Numbered from the stretch's first letter, positions 8,768 to 17,941 are shown. The stretch is 64,000 bases of DNA from Candidatus Obscuribacterales bacterium (GCA_020634035.1 JACKCM010000005.1:372001-436000); one strand, 5' to 3'. Program-made: numbers and translations. The notes: generated by a model not told the origin, from the letters alone.

Positions 8768-8808
8768 TTATTGAAAACTTTCCGAAGGGACCATCTCCGT
8801 TTACCCAC

Positions 8809-8837
8809 TTGACGGTTTCAGGTACACTCTCTAAGCT
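8809..8837 (+). promoter_or_regulatory. Candidate sigma-70-type promoter of the coiled-coil gene
   Basis: TTGACG at 8809-8814, 17-bp spacer, TAAGCT at 8832-8837. The -35 is good and the -10 weak. It would start transcription about 65 nt before the ATG at 8909 and sits 42 bp downstream of the palindrome. Confidence 0.35.
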
Positions 8838-8908
8838 GGCCATTAATAAGGATAGAATTCCTTTTGGCATCCGCCTGTAGAAAAGATCTGGCGACCGGAG
8901 AAAGTTTC

Positions 8909-9178
8909 ATGGCTGAATCTGAAAAGACGAGAAAAGAAAGAGAGATGCGCGCCGTTGAGCGAATGGAACAGGAGCGCGCCGAGCGTCGCAAGAAAGAAGA
9001 GATGGAGCGCAGAAGACGCAACGAAGACTATGAACGCTATCGTATGCAACAGATGGCGGTGAAGAAGCAACGTGAGAAGAAGACCGAGCAAGAGATGGCC
9101 GATGCCGAAAAGACCAGGCAGATGGTAGAAGAGCTTGACCGACGCAAAGAAGAGAGACGCAAGAAAGGTTTCTCTTAG
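8909..9178 (+). CDS. Small highly charged coiled-coil protein
   Basis: 89 residues from the ATG at 8909, supported by GGAG eight nt upstream; the frame is open back to 8864 without a better start. The sequence is nearly all Arg, Lys, Glu and Met (ERAERRKKEEMERRRRNEDY, then AEKTRQMVEELDRRKEER), predicted as one continuous helix that would form a coiled coil. No transmembrane segment, cysteine or catalytic motif. Its reverse complement is also open but has no ribosome site and reads as low-complexity Leu/Phe. It stands alone between the malic enzyme and the convergent RmlD-like gene. Function unknown. Confidence 0.65.
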   Translation: MAESEKTRKEREMRAVERMEQERAERRKKEEMERRRRNEDYERYRMQQMAVKKQREKKTEQEMADAEKTRQMVEELDRRKEERRKKGFS

Positions 9179-9189
9179 GTTGATCTCTC

Positions 9190-9206
9190 CGAACTTTTAG
9201 AGTTCG
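9190..9206. terminator. Short hairpin between convergent genes
   Basis: cgaact-tttag-agttcg, a perfect 6-bp stem followed by tctttc on the plus strand. It overlaps the stop codon of the RmlD-like gene and lies 11 bp after the coiled-coil gene. Too short to be sure that it terminates. Confidence 0.3.
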
Positions 9207-10078
9207 TCTTTCAACATCTGTTTGAGCCCCACCTGGGTAGAAGAAAGGGTGGTGGCGATTACTTTGCGCGCTTTTTTGTTGGTCAGGCAGGCGTTTCTTG
9301 GTCTGCGCGCTTTGGTTTTCATATTGCGCGCCTTTACAGGCTTGATATGAGAGGTCTCAAGCCCGAAGACCGTGGCGATGTTCTTCCCGAAACGATAGAG
9401 CGAGACCGCCTCGTTGCCGGCTATGTTGTAGACACCTTTCTCGCCGGATTCTACTAAGTCGAAAACCGCATCGGCAAGTGCGCGACTGTATATCGGAGTC
9501 TCGACGATATCTTCGGGCAGGCTCACTGTCCTTTCATTTTTTAGTAACTGAATTACTTCGAGCACCGGATTTTTATTGAGACGGTCCCAGCCGAATACGT
9601 TCGATGTGCGAATAATGAGATGCTCGAGATCGGAGGTGGCGATTAGATGCTCTCCCAGCAGTTTGTGCCAGCCGAATACACAGCCGGGGTTCGGGGTGTC
9701 GCTTTCGGCATAGGGACCGGCACTGCCGTCGAAAATATAGGCTGAAGAGATGAAAACCAGCCTGGCATTTACCCTGGCTGCCGCGTCGATGACGTTCTTC
9801 AAACCGAGCACATTGACTGCATAGCTTTCATCGGGATGGGATTCCATCCACTCTATGTCGTTGCTGCCGGCGCAGAAAAAGATGTTGTCCGGCTCCAGGT
9901 CTCTGATTCTTTTCATCACCCGGGTGCGCTCGGTGACATCCAGGGGCTCTATCTCAGAAGCTCTTTCTTGCAGTCTGGTGCCCATGGTCTTGTGACCGCG
10001 CTCTTTGGAACACCAGTCCATGGCGCTGCCGACCAATCCCGAGGCTCCTATGATCATGTTCAGATTCGGTTTTTTCAT
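9197..10078 (-). CDS. RmlD-like NAD(P)-dependent sugar reductase (extended SDR)
   Basis: 293 residues, the usual size for dTDP-4-dehydrorhamnose reductase-like proteins. The N-terminal Rossmann motif is GASGLVG (11-17), with LDVTER (46-51) matching 'lDitd' and SSAYIFDG (111-118) matching 'STDYVFDG'. The conserved Tyr of the YxxxK pair is replaced: the site reads FGWHKLLGE (Phe135, Lys139). That loss would weaken or abolish classical hydride transfer, so the protein may be a divergent reductase or a non-catalytic relative. Last gene of the long minus-strand run; 58 bp separate it from the membrane protein upstream. A sugar role would fit an envelope function but is not shown. Confidence 0.75.
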   Translation of the reverse strand: MKKPNLNMIIGASGLVGSAMDWCSKERGHKTMGTRLQERASEIEPLDVTERTRVMKRIRDLEPDNIFFCAGSNDIEWMESHPDESYAVNVLGLKNVIDAAARVNARLVFISSAYIFDGSAGPYAESDTPNPGCVFGWHKLLGEHLIATSDLEHLIIRTSNVFGWDRLNKNPVLEVIQLLKNERTVSLPEDIVETPIYSRALADAVFDLVESGEKGVYNIAGNEAVSLYRFGKNIATVFGLETSHIKPVKARNMKTKARRPRNACLTNKKARKVIATTLSSTQVGLKQMLKDEL

Positions 10079-10136
10079 TCCGAGTAGATGCTCCTGATTT
10101 CAGATGGTCAATGCGAGTTTCCCATGATCGAAGCAA

Positions 10137-11732
10137 TTATTCCAGCTTCTTGATAAACAGGGACGAAGCCTGATCTGATTTCACCAGGCGCCAGTCTTTA
10201 TGTTTAGCCAGGGATCTGGCCAGGTCGCTGTCTTTTGGAAATAGTATCCAGTCCACGGCAAAGGAGGAGAGAGTATCCTCCCAGCCCTCACCGGTGGCCA
10301 TCACTTTCGAGTAGTCGTAATAGAGTTTGTGCCCATAAAAATCGGCCCGGTCATCAATGAAGACCCGGGTTTTTAACTTGTACGAAATATAGCCGCCCCA
10401 GTTGTCATAGTTGAAACCGCGCTTTTGCAAAAGGGCGTTTTCTTTTAAATAATCGAGGGTAGCCACCGGCATGGACATTTTGTCGAAGCCTGAGTTCAAG
10501 ATTTTTATGCCTGCCAAAGAGCCGCCGTTGAGGCTGGCTATTACAAGAACAAGCGATACCACCATCGGCATCAGGTGCATCTTGCAGAGTTTTTCCTGTT
10601 CGTCGAATTCTTTTGCTGTATTTGCGATTTTAGATAGGAAGGGCATCTTACAATTTTGGGAATTCTCAGATTCCTCAGATTCTTCCGAAGCAGGCGTTTC
10701 GTCTTTGCCCAGCAGGTAGGCTATAACCGGTGTTGCCACCATGGCGAAGACCGGCATGTTGCGGACGCTGGCAAGGGATGCATGCCCGAAGGCAAGACAG
10801 AGCAAAAGGGTAGGTGTGTCGATTCGCCGTTTCATCGCCAGTCCTGCTATGAAGGCGATAAAGAGGATCTCCAGGCAGGTCGCGTGCAGTCCGCCATGAA
10901 ATACCGGAGACATATACTCGTTGGTTGCTTTGAGAATCTCCTGCCCTTCTAGATAGCTGAGAATATAAAGATGCAGCTTGATTCCATAGGGATTGATCAG
11001 GGTCGATAGAGATAGTGCTCCTATGAGAGCAAGCAAGACAAGACTCTTGCTGCGGGCTCGACCACTAACTTCTTTGTCGGTGCTGAGAAAGAATTGACCG
11101 GCTACTACAGTGAGATAGATTCCGGTCACGATTATGCCCAGGGCAAATGAAGGATGGCTGTTGGTCCAGAAGACCATGGTCGGAATTAAAATGGCGAAGA
11201 GTGTTTTGTATTTGATCTCATTGCGATAAAACAAGGACAGGAAGTGGACGAAGACAAGCAGACCCACATACTCGAACAGATGAGGTCTTGCCAGCCAGTG
11301 CATGGCCGATACCAGAATCGCCACCACCACCAGGAAACTTGCCACGGCGATATTGCAGTTCGCTTGCCTGGCTCGATCATAGATGTAGAGAAAAATAAAA
11401 CCTAGGATAGAGACCAGCACCACCGCTATCAGATTGGTGCCTCCCAGATTATTTAGCAACGCGATGAAGGCATCGAAGAACCATTCGTAGGCTACCCAGG
11501 CTTTGTCCTGCGCAGTATACGAGATAAGGTCGGTGTAGGGCACAGCACCCATGGTGAGAATATAGTCTCCTGCCACCAGATGCCAACCGGTGGAGCCATC
11601 GGCGAAGAGCATATTGGGCAGGACGAAAAGTGCCAGATAGATGACGAAGAGAAAGATAAAATCGCCCACGTCGGGCAGGGGCGACATCTCTTTATATCTA
11701 TCGAGCAGTTTCATCGCTCTATTATTGATCAT
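10137..11732 (-). CDS. Multi-spanning membrane protein, glycosyltransferase-C-like architecture
   Basis: 531 residues with about ten hydrophobic segments and a C-terminal extracytoplasmic domain of about 110 residues. The first loop has DGSTGWHLVAGDYIL...YTDLISYT...WVAYEWFFDA, and the C-terminal domain has NYDNWGGYISYKL and VFIDDRADFYG. Both are typical of a broad family of uncharacterised bacterial membrane proteins with a GT-C-like layout (oligosaccharyl or mannosyl transfer using lipid-linked donors). Tentative function: transfer of a sugar to an envelope acceptor. The start overlaps the kinase gene by 11 nt; an ATG at 11714 (MKLLDRYKEM) is an alternative. It continues the operon from the two kinases. 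Confidence 0.75.
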   Translation of the reverse strand: MINNRAMKLLDRYKEMSPLPDVGDFIFLFVIYLALFVLPNMLFADGSTGWHLVAGDYILTMGAVPYTDLISYTAQDKAWVAYEWFFDAFIALLNNLGGTNLIAVVLVSILGFIFLYIYDRARQANCNIAVASFLVVVAILVSAMHWLARPHLFEYVGLLVFVHFLSLFYRNEIKYKTLFAILIPTMVFWTNSHPSFALGIIVTGIYLTVVAGQFFLSTDKEVSGRARSKSLVLLALIGALSLSTLINPYGIKLHLYILSYLEGQEILKATNEYMSPVFHGGLHATCLEILFIAFIAGLAMKRRIDTPTLLLCLAFGHASLASVRNMPVFAMVATPVIAYLLGKDETPASEESEESENSQNCKMPFLSKIANTAKEFDEQEKLCKMHLMPMVVSLVLVIASLNGGSLAGIKILNSGFDKMSMPVATLDYLKENALLQKRGFNYDNWGGYISYKLKTRVFIDDRADFYGHKLYYDYSKVMATGEGWEDTLSSFAVDWILFPKDSDLARSLAKHKDWRLVKSDQASSLFIKKLE

Positions 11733-14079
11733 TATCTAATTCTGCATCTAATTCTGCGGCTGCATCAGACGCCAGATCATCTTTTAGCTCAGAGGCTGCA
11801 TCAGCCGCTAAATCCTTATTTAGCTCCGCGGCTGATTTATATCGGTCATCGAGGTCGATGGCGGTGGCTTTCTTAATCAGCTCTCGGATCTTTTCGGATA
11901 CACCGTCACCGGGGTCGGATTGAGATATAGGAACCGGATCCGAGCCTGTGAGAAGATAGTGCAGTGTACAGCCCAGGGCATAGACATCGCTCTGGGGGCA
12001 GGGTTCGCCACGAAACTGCTCCGGGGGAAGATAAGCCTGTTTGCCGACTACTTTGGCTATGGTGGTGGTATCGCTTGCGTGGGCCACATTGAAGTCAATC
12101 AGTTTGAGGGTGCCGTCTTTATGGAGAATGAGGTTGTCGGGAGTAAAATCTCTATGCACCACCGGTGGTTGCTGGGCATGGAGGTTCTCGAGCACCGTAC
12201 ACATCTGCCCTGCCAGCTCTTCGACCTGTTTCTCATCTAAAGGACCGTTCTTTTTGACCCGGTCTCTCAAAGAGTCTCCGTCGATATGTTCGAGGACCAG
12301 ATAGGCTCTATGATCCTCGACCATGAAGTCGAGCAGTTTCACTATCTGGGGATGGTCGAGCTGACTGAGAATCTTGGCTTCTTTCTCGAACTCTTTGAGC
12401 GCCGCTTTACGAACACTCATGTCGACAAAGACAGGCAGAATAAACTCTTTGAGCACCACTTCTGCGTCAAGGTTGGTATCAAAGGCGAGATAGGCGAAAC
12501 CCTGTCCGCCTGCTCCTAACTTGCGGATTATTCTATATCGACCTTCACTGAGAACAGCTTCAGGAAGCAGTGGCTGGAGCTTCTCTCTTTTGGGTGGAGC
12601 GGCAAGCGCCTGCAACCACAACTCTGTATAACTGTGTTCGGCAGGCAGTTGCAGGGCGAGGATTACATCAGAGCTGCGGGGTAGATCCGGGGCGAATTTT
12701 TCTATCGCTTCGAGAATATCCTGTCTCTCTTCTATGCTGGGGATGCTGTTCAAGTTTATTTTAAGTGGCTGTTCCCCAGCTTTTCGCTTGAAGCAGAGAT
12801 TGCTTTCGGTGCCGCCACTGAGCTTTTTCTCTTCTTCTATACTCACCGACTCTATCTCGTGCCAGGGCAGGAAGCGTTTACGGGTGGTGCCTCCGGAGCG
12901 TTTGCATAAGAATGACAGTCCGTCTTCAGAGATCTCGAGGTGGGTGCTGCTGCCTGCATAGATACTGGCCATGGAGGCAGTGACTATACCGGACATGATA
13001 AGAAACCATCTCACTATGCTGGTGTTGGCTTCAAGAACATCTTTGGGCGGGCCGTCCGGCCCGCCTCCGGCAAACATGGTTAAGAGAGCGATGAGCTGCT
13101 CGATGAAGAAGATGCTGCCATAATAGCCTGCGTAGAGAAGCACCGGCATCAGAGCGATTCCTATAAGAATCTTGAGCCGTTTTGTCCTTTCGTCCCGGCT
13201 TTTGAAGCGCTGGGCTATCCATTTTTCGAAGTTGATGAAGGGTCTGTAACGGACCACTTTTCTGTTTCTCAAGCCGAGCCTGTGTTCGAAGGCTATATTC
13301 TGCATTTTTCTTGTGGCAGCGGATAGTTGTGCTATCAAAGGAACGGCGCCCATAGGAAAGATGGCCAGAAACAAACTGGTGGAGAAAAGATAATAGATGC
13401 TATAGATCTGGGCTTTGGCATTGTCTAACAGAGACGGTGCCTTTTCGTCGGCCAGGCTGTTGATTTTTGAGATAAAGCTCTGCATCGAGTGATACCAGAG
13501 CATCTCTTGAATGAGCCAGGGAATGAAGAAGATAACGAAGCCAATTACCAGGAGTGCCGGAATGCCTCCGGAGGTCAGGTGCAGATAGAGCATGTAGGTG
13601 GCGAATATAGAGAAGAACGATACTTGAAAGAGTTTCTGGAGCTTGATATAGACCAGGCTACCGAGAAGCTTTCTCGATTCTTCTTTAAAAGTTCGGTGTA
13701 TTGTTTCGTAGAAATCTAAGACCGTCTTTTCCCAGAGTAGAAGGGATGCAATAAATGAGACGAAACTGGTTATATAGACCAGGCTGTTTCCTCGGGCGGC
13801 AAAGCTCCAGAAACATATGATCGCTGCTATCACTGCCAGACCTATTAATGTAAAGCTGCTGGCGCCCCGATACTCTTCGCTTTCAGAAGGGTCTTTCAAA
13901 ATAGAGGCAAGCGAGCTATCGTTCTTGAAGTCTTTTTTGTCGATTCTTATATTTGCAAGATTATTGTCAGCTTCGACGGTTGTAAGCTCGGAACTCGACT
14001 GCGGCTCAATCTCCTTCAGGTCGATCTTTTCTTTTATTTTTTCTTTGATCTTTTCTTTGATCTTTTCTTTCTCTTTCAT
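11722..14079 (-). CDS. Ser/Thr protein kinase with N-terminal multi-spanning membrane domain
   Basis: 785 residues. The N-terminus is a lysine/glutamate repeat (KEKIKEKIKEKIKEKI). About 70-370 is a membrane domain of roughly six helices, followed by a PH-like segment, then a Hanks-type kinase at about 519-770. Kinase motifs: LGAGGQGFAYLAFD (P-loop), Lys544 (VVLKEF), catalytic Asp644 (HRDFTPDN), and metal Asp662 in DFN, where DFG is usual. The APE motif reads PPE. Since Lys, HRD Asp and DFx Asp are all present, activity is likely. The C-terminus is a short repeated Ala/Asp/Glu/Leu tail. It starts directly after the stop of the next kinase (TAG then ATG), so the two are translationally coupled. 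Confidence 0.9.
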   Translation of the reverse strand: MKEKEKIKEKIKEKIKEKIDLKEIEPQSSSELTTVEADNNLANIRIDKKDFKNDSSLASILKDPSESEEYRGASSFTLIGLAVIAAIICFWSFAARGNSLVYITSFVSFIASLLLWEKTVLDFYETIHRTFKEESRKLLGSLVYIKLQKLFQVSFFSIFATYMLYLHLTSGGIPALLVIGFVIFFIPWLIQEMLWYHSMQSFISKINSLADEKAPSLLDNAKAQIYSIYYLFSTSLFLAIFPMGAVPLIAQLSAATRKMQNIAFEHRLGLRNRKVVRYRPFINFEKWIAQRFKSRDERTKRLKILIGIALMPVLLYAGYYGSIFFIEQLIALLTMFAGGGPDGPPKDVLEANTSIVRWFLIMSGIVTASMASIYAGSSTHLEISEDGLSFLCKRSGGTTRKRFLPWHEIESVSIEEEKKLSGGTESNLCFKRKAGEQPLKINLNSIPSIEERQDILEAIEKFAPDLPRSSDVILALQLPAEHSYTELWLQALAAPPKREKLQPLLPEAVLSEGRYRIIRKLGAGGQGFAYLAFDTNLDAEVVLKEFILPVFVDMSVRKAALKEFEKEAKILSQLDHPQIVKLLDFMVEDHRAYLVLEHIDGDSLRDRVKKNGPLDEKQVEELAGQMCTVLENLHAQQPPVVHRDFTPDNLILHKDGTLKLIDFNVAHASDTTTIAKVVGKQAYLPPEQFRGEPCPQSDVYALGCTLHYLLTGSDPVPISQSDPGDGVSEKIRELIKKATAIDLDDRYKSAAELNKDLAADAASELKDDLASDAAAELDAELDNDQ
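14024..14073. repeat. Imperfect 12-nt tandem repeat inside a kinase gene
   Basis: The unit ttttctttgatc recurs with variants and encodes the Lys-Glu-Lys-Ile repeats at the kinase N-terminus. Such units can gain or lose copies in frame by slippage. Confidence 0.6.
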
Positions 14080-15498
14080 CTATTTCTTGACCGACTTGAG
14101 AGGCGCTATTTCATTCAGTCTTTCTATGACAGCCTCGGCGCTTTCTATGCGGTCGTCCTTTTCGAAGGCGGTCAGGTCTTTGAGCAACTGCGCCAGTTGC
14201 GGATTCGAATCGGGAAGAACTTTTAGAAGATCTGGCTGACTGAGTGGAACCGGGTCCCGGCCGGTGAGCAGATAAAAGGCGGTGCCTCCCAGGGCATAGA
14301 GATCGCTCTGGGGACAGGCTTTGCCACGCAGTTGCTCCGGGGCTATATAAGCCTGCTTGCCTATTAAAGTACCGGTGGCGGTGCCGACAAATTCGTTGGC
14401 GGCACCAAAGTCGATGATGATAACATCACCGTTCTCTCGCAGAACCATGTTGTCCGGCGTTATGTCCCGGTGGATAACCGGCGGGTCTTGAGAATGTAAG
14501 TAAGCTATCGCTTCGGCTAACTGTCTTACCCAGTCGATGACGATGCTCTCTTTCTGGACACCGTTCTGGGCGATAAGCTGTCTCAGGTCCTGACCGTGGA
14601 TATAATTGAGAAGCAGATAGGTCCTGCCCTCTTCGACAAAATAGTCTACAACGCTTGCAATATGGGGATGGGAGAGGGAGAAGAGCATTTTAGATTCTCT
14701 CATCAAATACTCTTCGGCGATTTTTCTATTGTCCTCGTCTACATCCTCGGGCACCACTGCCTCTTTGAGTACGTAGAGATCTTTCTTCTCTTTCTGGACT
14801 AAATATATGGCTGAAAGACCGCCGAAAGCCAGCTGTTTCTCCACCACCAGCTTGCCGTCTTGCAACTCTTTACCAGGCTCTAGCGGAATAAAAGTGGTTG
14901 CATGAAATCTTCTTGCCAGCTCTTCTTCCCACATCTGGGTATAGCCCGGCAGGTCTTTTGTGGTGTTCTCGCCCTGGAGTTCTTTTTGATAACCTATCAG
15001 TCTGTCTCCGCGCTCGCATTGCTTGCCCCAGAGTTCGACGGCGAGCAGCATCTCTTCAAGCTGTTTACGGTCGAAAGAGCTGAGCGATAGCGAGACCGTG
15101 CTGTCGTCGGATTTGAATCCCAGGCGAAGATAAGTCTCTTGACTGGTTTCGATCAGCTCTGCCGAGGCAAGTTCGTCCCAGTTGCGGTGGCGTTTCAGCT
15201 TGAGCGCCGGAAGCAGAAATAGCGGAAAAGAGATGCCTTCTTTGGTTATATGAATACTTTTGTCTTCGGCAAAGGCCGAGTAGGCAAGACCTAAGATAAA
15301 GGCGATACTCAAGAAGAAGATCAGACCAAATGTAAATAAAGGAGGCAGGATTAGGCTTTTGCTCAGTACCATGGTGACGATCAAGCCTATGGTAAATGGC
15401 GCCACCAGGGACCAGAGCGGGAAGACGACATAGGCCAGCCAGAGCAGCGGGCGCATCTGCTTTTTCTTATAGGTGACAGTCAGATGTAGTTCTGCCAT
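14080..15498 (-). CDS. Ser/Thr protein kinase with two-helix N-terminal membrane anchor
   Basis: 472 residues. Two transmembrane helices (about 15-75: PLLWLAYVVFPLWSLVAPF..., PPLFTFGLIFFLSIAFILGL), then a PH-like beta segment (HITKEGISFPLFLL...WDELASAEL), then a kinase domain at about 215-460. Motifs: LAFGGLSAIYLVQ (P-loop, lacking the last canonical Gly pattern), LKEAV (Lys), HRDITPDN (Asp345), DFG (Asp363), APEQLRGKACPQSDLYALG. The organisation matches the following kinase, so the two are paralogues; this one keeps DFG while its partner has DFN. Nine bp upstream ends the TPR gene. Expected to phosphorylate cytoplasmic proteins from the inner membrane; substrates unknown. Confidence 0.9.
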   Translation of the reverse strand: MAELHLTVTYKKKQMRPLLWLAYVVFPLWSLVAPFTIGLIVTMVLSKSLILPPLFTFGLIFFLSIAFILGLAYSAFAEDKSIHITKEGISFPLFLLPALKLKRHRNWDELASAELIETSQETYLRLGFKSDDSTVSLSLSSFDRKQLEEMLLAVELWGKQCERGDRLIGYQKELQGENTTKDLPGYTQMWEEELARRFHATTFIPLEPGKELQDGKLVVEKQLAFGGLSAIYLVQKEKKDLYVLKEAVVPEDVDEDNRKIAEEYLMRESKMLFSLSHPHIASVVDYFVEEGRTYLLLNYIHGQDLRQLIAQNGVQKESIVIDWVRQLAEAIAYLHSQDPPVIHRDITPDNMVLRENGDVIIIDFGAANEFVGTATGTLIGKQAYIAPEQLRGKACPQSDLYALGGTAFYLLTGRDPVPLSQPDLLKVLPDSNPQLAQLLKDLTAFEKDDRIESAEAVIERLNEIAPLKSVKK

Positions 15499-15507
15499 GG
15501 TCTGCTT

Positions 15508-17574
15508 CTACTTCAACTTGCCGGTTTTCTGGTTTACTCTTTCATATTTGCCACTAATTGTCATACCGCCATCAAAATTGCTCATCGCCTGACGGATCTC
15601 TTTACACTCGCTCGAGTCTTTTCCGTATAGTGAATCTGCCATATCCAGCGCGCTCTCTTGATAGATCTCGGCTTCAGTCTGGTTATCTTGTAGTTTACAG
15701 ATTTTGTAGAGCTCGACCAGGGTCTCTACGATCTCGGCGTGTTCGTTGCCCAGGATTTTGTAGCGCATCTCGAGAACACGTTTACAGATATTTTCCGCTT
15801 CTTGATACTTGCCGCCTTTTAAAAGAAGGTGACTGAGCTGCATAAGCAGGATAAGCGTCTCGGGGTGGTCTTCGTCGAAGAGCAGCTCGGTAATTCTGAT
15901 GGCGCGCCGCATGGCTGCTTCCGACTTCTCGTAGTCTTCCATGCGGGCGAGCAAGGCGCCTATTTTGCGGAGTAGTCCAATAATCGCCTTTTTCGGAGGG
16001 TTTTTTAATTTTTCCATCGAGGTCAGACATTGTTGATACATGTCTTCGGCTACGTCATACTCGCCATTTTCCACCAGCCTCTCCGCCAGCAGTTTGACCT
16101 TGCCGAGCAGTCGACGAAATTTGTCCGATTCGGTATCGTTCAGAGTCTTTTTGAAAGTTCGCATTACATATGGTGCGGCAACGGTTAAATAACCTTGTTC
16201 TATTAAAAGGTCTGAAAGTTCGTCCACCACTCCTAGTACATCGTCATGCTCGGGTCCGAGATAACTTTCGTAGTCTTCCAGCACTTCTCTGTATATGTCG
16301 GTTGCTTCCATCTTGTCGCCCTGGCGCAGAAGTACCCTGGCCAGCGATCTCATATGCTCGGATTTGTTCAGTTCGTCCCGGGTCTCATCATGTTCACAGA
16401 GTTCTATCAGGCGACGATAAAGAGATTCCAGACCTTTCCAGTTGAGGGTGGCTTCATAGACTGGTATCAGAAGCAAAAGGGTTTTGTGTAGCTCTTTGCC
16501 TGATTGATGCGCGGCAATACGCTCTAGAAAGCGCGCTGTTTCAGCCGGTTGATCCATAGCCTGGCAGATGGTCGAAAGCTTGGAGAGAAGCTGGAAGCAA
16601 TGTTCATCGTTCTCGCCCAGGGTCTTGCTTGTTATATCCAGCGCTCTTTCATACAGTTTTTTGGCTTCCTGGAGCTTGCCTTGCTCGCTATATAGATCTG
16701 CCAGTTTAATGCTGGAGTCCGCCACTTCGGCTGTTTCCGTACCGTGCAGTTTCTCTCGAATGGCATTGGAGCGCTCGAGAAACTCTTCTGCTTCCACCGG
16801 CCTGCCCTGTTTGAGGGCAATCTGAGCAAGCGCGTCGATAATCTCGGCCACGTCCTCATGTTCGTCGCCTAGAGAATTTTCCAGGGCGACCAGAGACTGT
16901 CTGTAATAGATCTCTGCCTGATCTAAATTGCCGTTGGCTCGGTGGCTATCGGCTATGCCTTCCAATGCCCAGCCGACAAGCTCGTTGCCTTTGCCTGATA
17001 TTGCAATGTCTTGCAAAATAGATGTGGCGCCGCTACTTGGATATGCCACCGCCAGTCGTATCGCTATTTCATCGTTGCCCAGTCTGCGGATGGCTGAGAT
17101 AAGCGCACTTTTCTTCTCTTCGTCGTCATCTAACAATGCGACGAATTTGTCTACGGCAGCCATCTCTTCGAATTTAGATTTTAGTTCTAATAGGATCTCT
17201 CTGATCTCTAAAATCTCTTCACTGGACTCGGTTTTAATAACGGGAGCTTTCTCCTTCAGAAGAGGTTCCAGCTTCTTCAAAAGGTCATCGGTGTTCTGAT
17301 TCGGACCGTTATCCGATATCGCTTTTATGCCTTCTTCACTGAGGCGGTTGAGTTGCGACTCTACCTGTTGTTTCTGACCTTCGACAATTCTTTCGATGGT
17401 GCCTATGGTTTTGGCAAAATCAATGCTGTCTCTCGAGCCGGCCAGTTCTTTGAGCTCTTTGACCAGAGACTCCCTCTGCAGGCGTTCGTACTCGAATCGC
17501 TGTCGGACGATAACAACCAGAAAGATTGTCATCCCTAGAGATAGAACGCTGACTGTAAGGCTGATTAGCTCCAT
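15508..17574 (-). CDS. Membrane-anchored TPR protein
   Basis: 688 residues. An N-terminal transmembrane helix (about 5-24, SLTVSVLSLGMTIFLVVIV) is followed by a coiled-coil region (25-160) and then about nine tetratricopeptide repeats of the kinesin-light-chain/TPR_12 type (for example ADSHRANGNLDQAEIYYRQS, DALAQIALKQGRPVEAEEFL, and A-x-x-Y-x-x-A-L patterns every 42 residues). Likely a scaffold that gathers partners at the membrane. It lies 1 bp after the free Hpt gene and 9 bp before the first kinase, so it physically joins the phosphorelay and Ser/Thr kinase halves of the operon. It may tether one to the other; this is inference from position. Confidence 0.85.
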   Translation of the reverse strand: MELISLTVSVLSLGMTIFLVVIVRQRFEYERLQRESLVKELKELAGSRDSIDFAKTIGTIERIVEGQKQQVESQLNRLSEEGIKAISDNGPNQNTDDLLKKLEPLLKEKAPVIKTESSEEILEIREILLELKSKFEEMAAVDKFVALLDDDEEKKSALISAIRRLGNDEIAIRLAVAYPSSGATSILQDIAISGKGNELVGWALEGIADSHRANGNLDQAEIYYRQSLVALENSLGDEHEDVAEIIDALAQIALKQGRPVEAEEFLERSNAIREKLHGTETAEVADSSIKLADLYSEQGKLQEAKKLYERALDITSKTLGENDEHCFQLLSKLSTICQAMDQPAETARFLERIAAHQSGKELHKTLLLLIPVYEATLNWKGLESLYRRLIELCEHDETRDELNKSEHMRSLARVLLRQGDKMEATDIYREVLEDYESYLGPEHDDVLGVVDELSDLLIEQGYLTVAAPYVMRTFKKTLNDTESDKFRRLLGKVKLLAERLVENGEYDVAEDMYQQCLTSMEKLKNPPKKAIIGLLRKIGALLARMEDYEKSEAAMRRAIRITELLFDEDHPETLILLMQLSHLLLKGGKYQEAENICKRVLEMRYKILGNEHAEIVETLVELYKICKLQDNQTEAEIYQESALDMADSLYGKDSSECKEIRQAMSNFDGGMTISGKYERVNQKTGKLK

Positions 17575-17575
17575 A

Positions 17576-17941
17576 TCACTCGCTGGTGTAATCGACTATC
17601 AGGTTTCTGGTGCTGTCATAGACAGCTTTGAAACCTTCCACCTCGGACTGGATTCCCTCCCAGTTGTTGGACCGGGCACAATCTTCGAGGGCTGAAGCCC
17701 TCTTCTCTAGCGGATGCGCATTGATTACACGGCTGCATCCTTTGACCATATGGGCACAGGAACGAACTGCTTCGGCGTCCTGTGCCGAAAGCGCAACTTC
17801 AAGCTTTTCTAGAGCTTTGTCCGTATCTTCGAGAAATGCCAGAGCCAGCTCCCGGGCTGTCTCCTCGTCAAAGTCCTCAATCAGTTCGCTGAGATTCGCC
17901 AGCTCTCTATCGTCCATGGTTGAGTTAGGCTCGGAGATCAT
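17576..17941 (-). CDS. Free-standing Hpt phosphotransfer protein
   Basis: 121 residues. The helical pattern and motif SCAHMVKGCSRVINA (His64, then Lys67-Gly68) identify a histidine phosphotransfer domain: His64 carries a phosphoryl group between receiver domains. Its ATG overlaps the stop of the PAS-receiver gene (ATGA). That partner protein ends in an Hpt-like domain without the histidine, so this small protein probably supplies the missing step. It could accept phosphate from that protein's receiver, from CheA-REC, or from the single-domain receiver. Cytoplasmic. Confidence 0.85.
   Translation of the reverse strand: MISEPNSTMDDRELANLSELIEDFDEETARELALAFLEDTDKALEKLEVALSAQDAEAVRSCAHMVKGCSRVINAHPLEKRASALEDCARSNNWEGIQSEVEGFKAVYDSTRNLIVDYTSE

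Noticed and set aside
8843..9091. 82-codon minus-strand frame opposite the coiled-coil gene
   Set aside because: Reads as Leu/His/Phe low complexity; the plus frame has a proper ribosome site.
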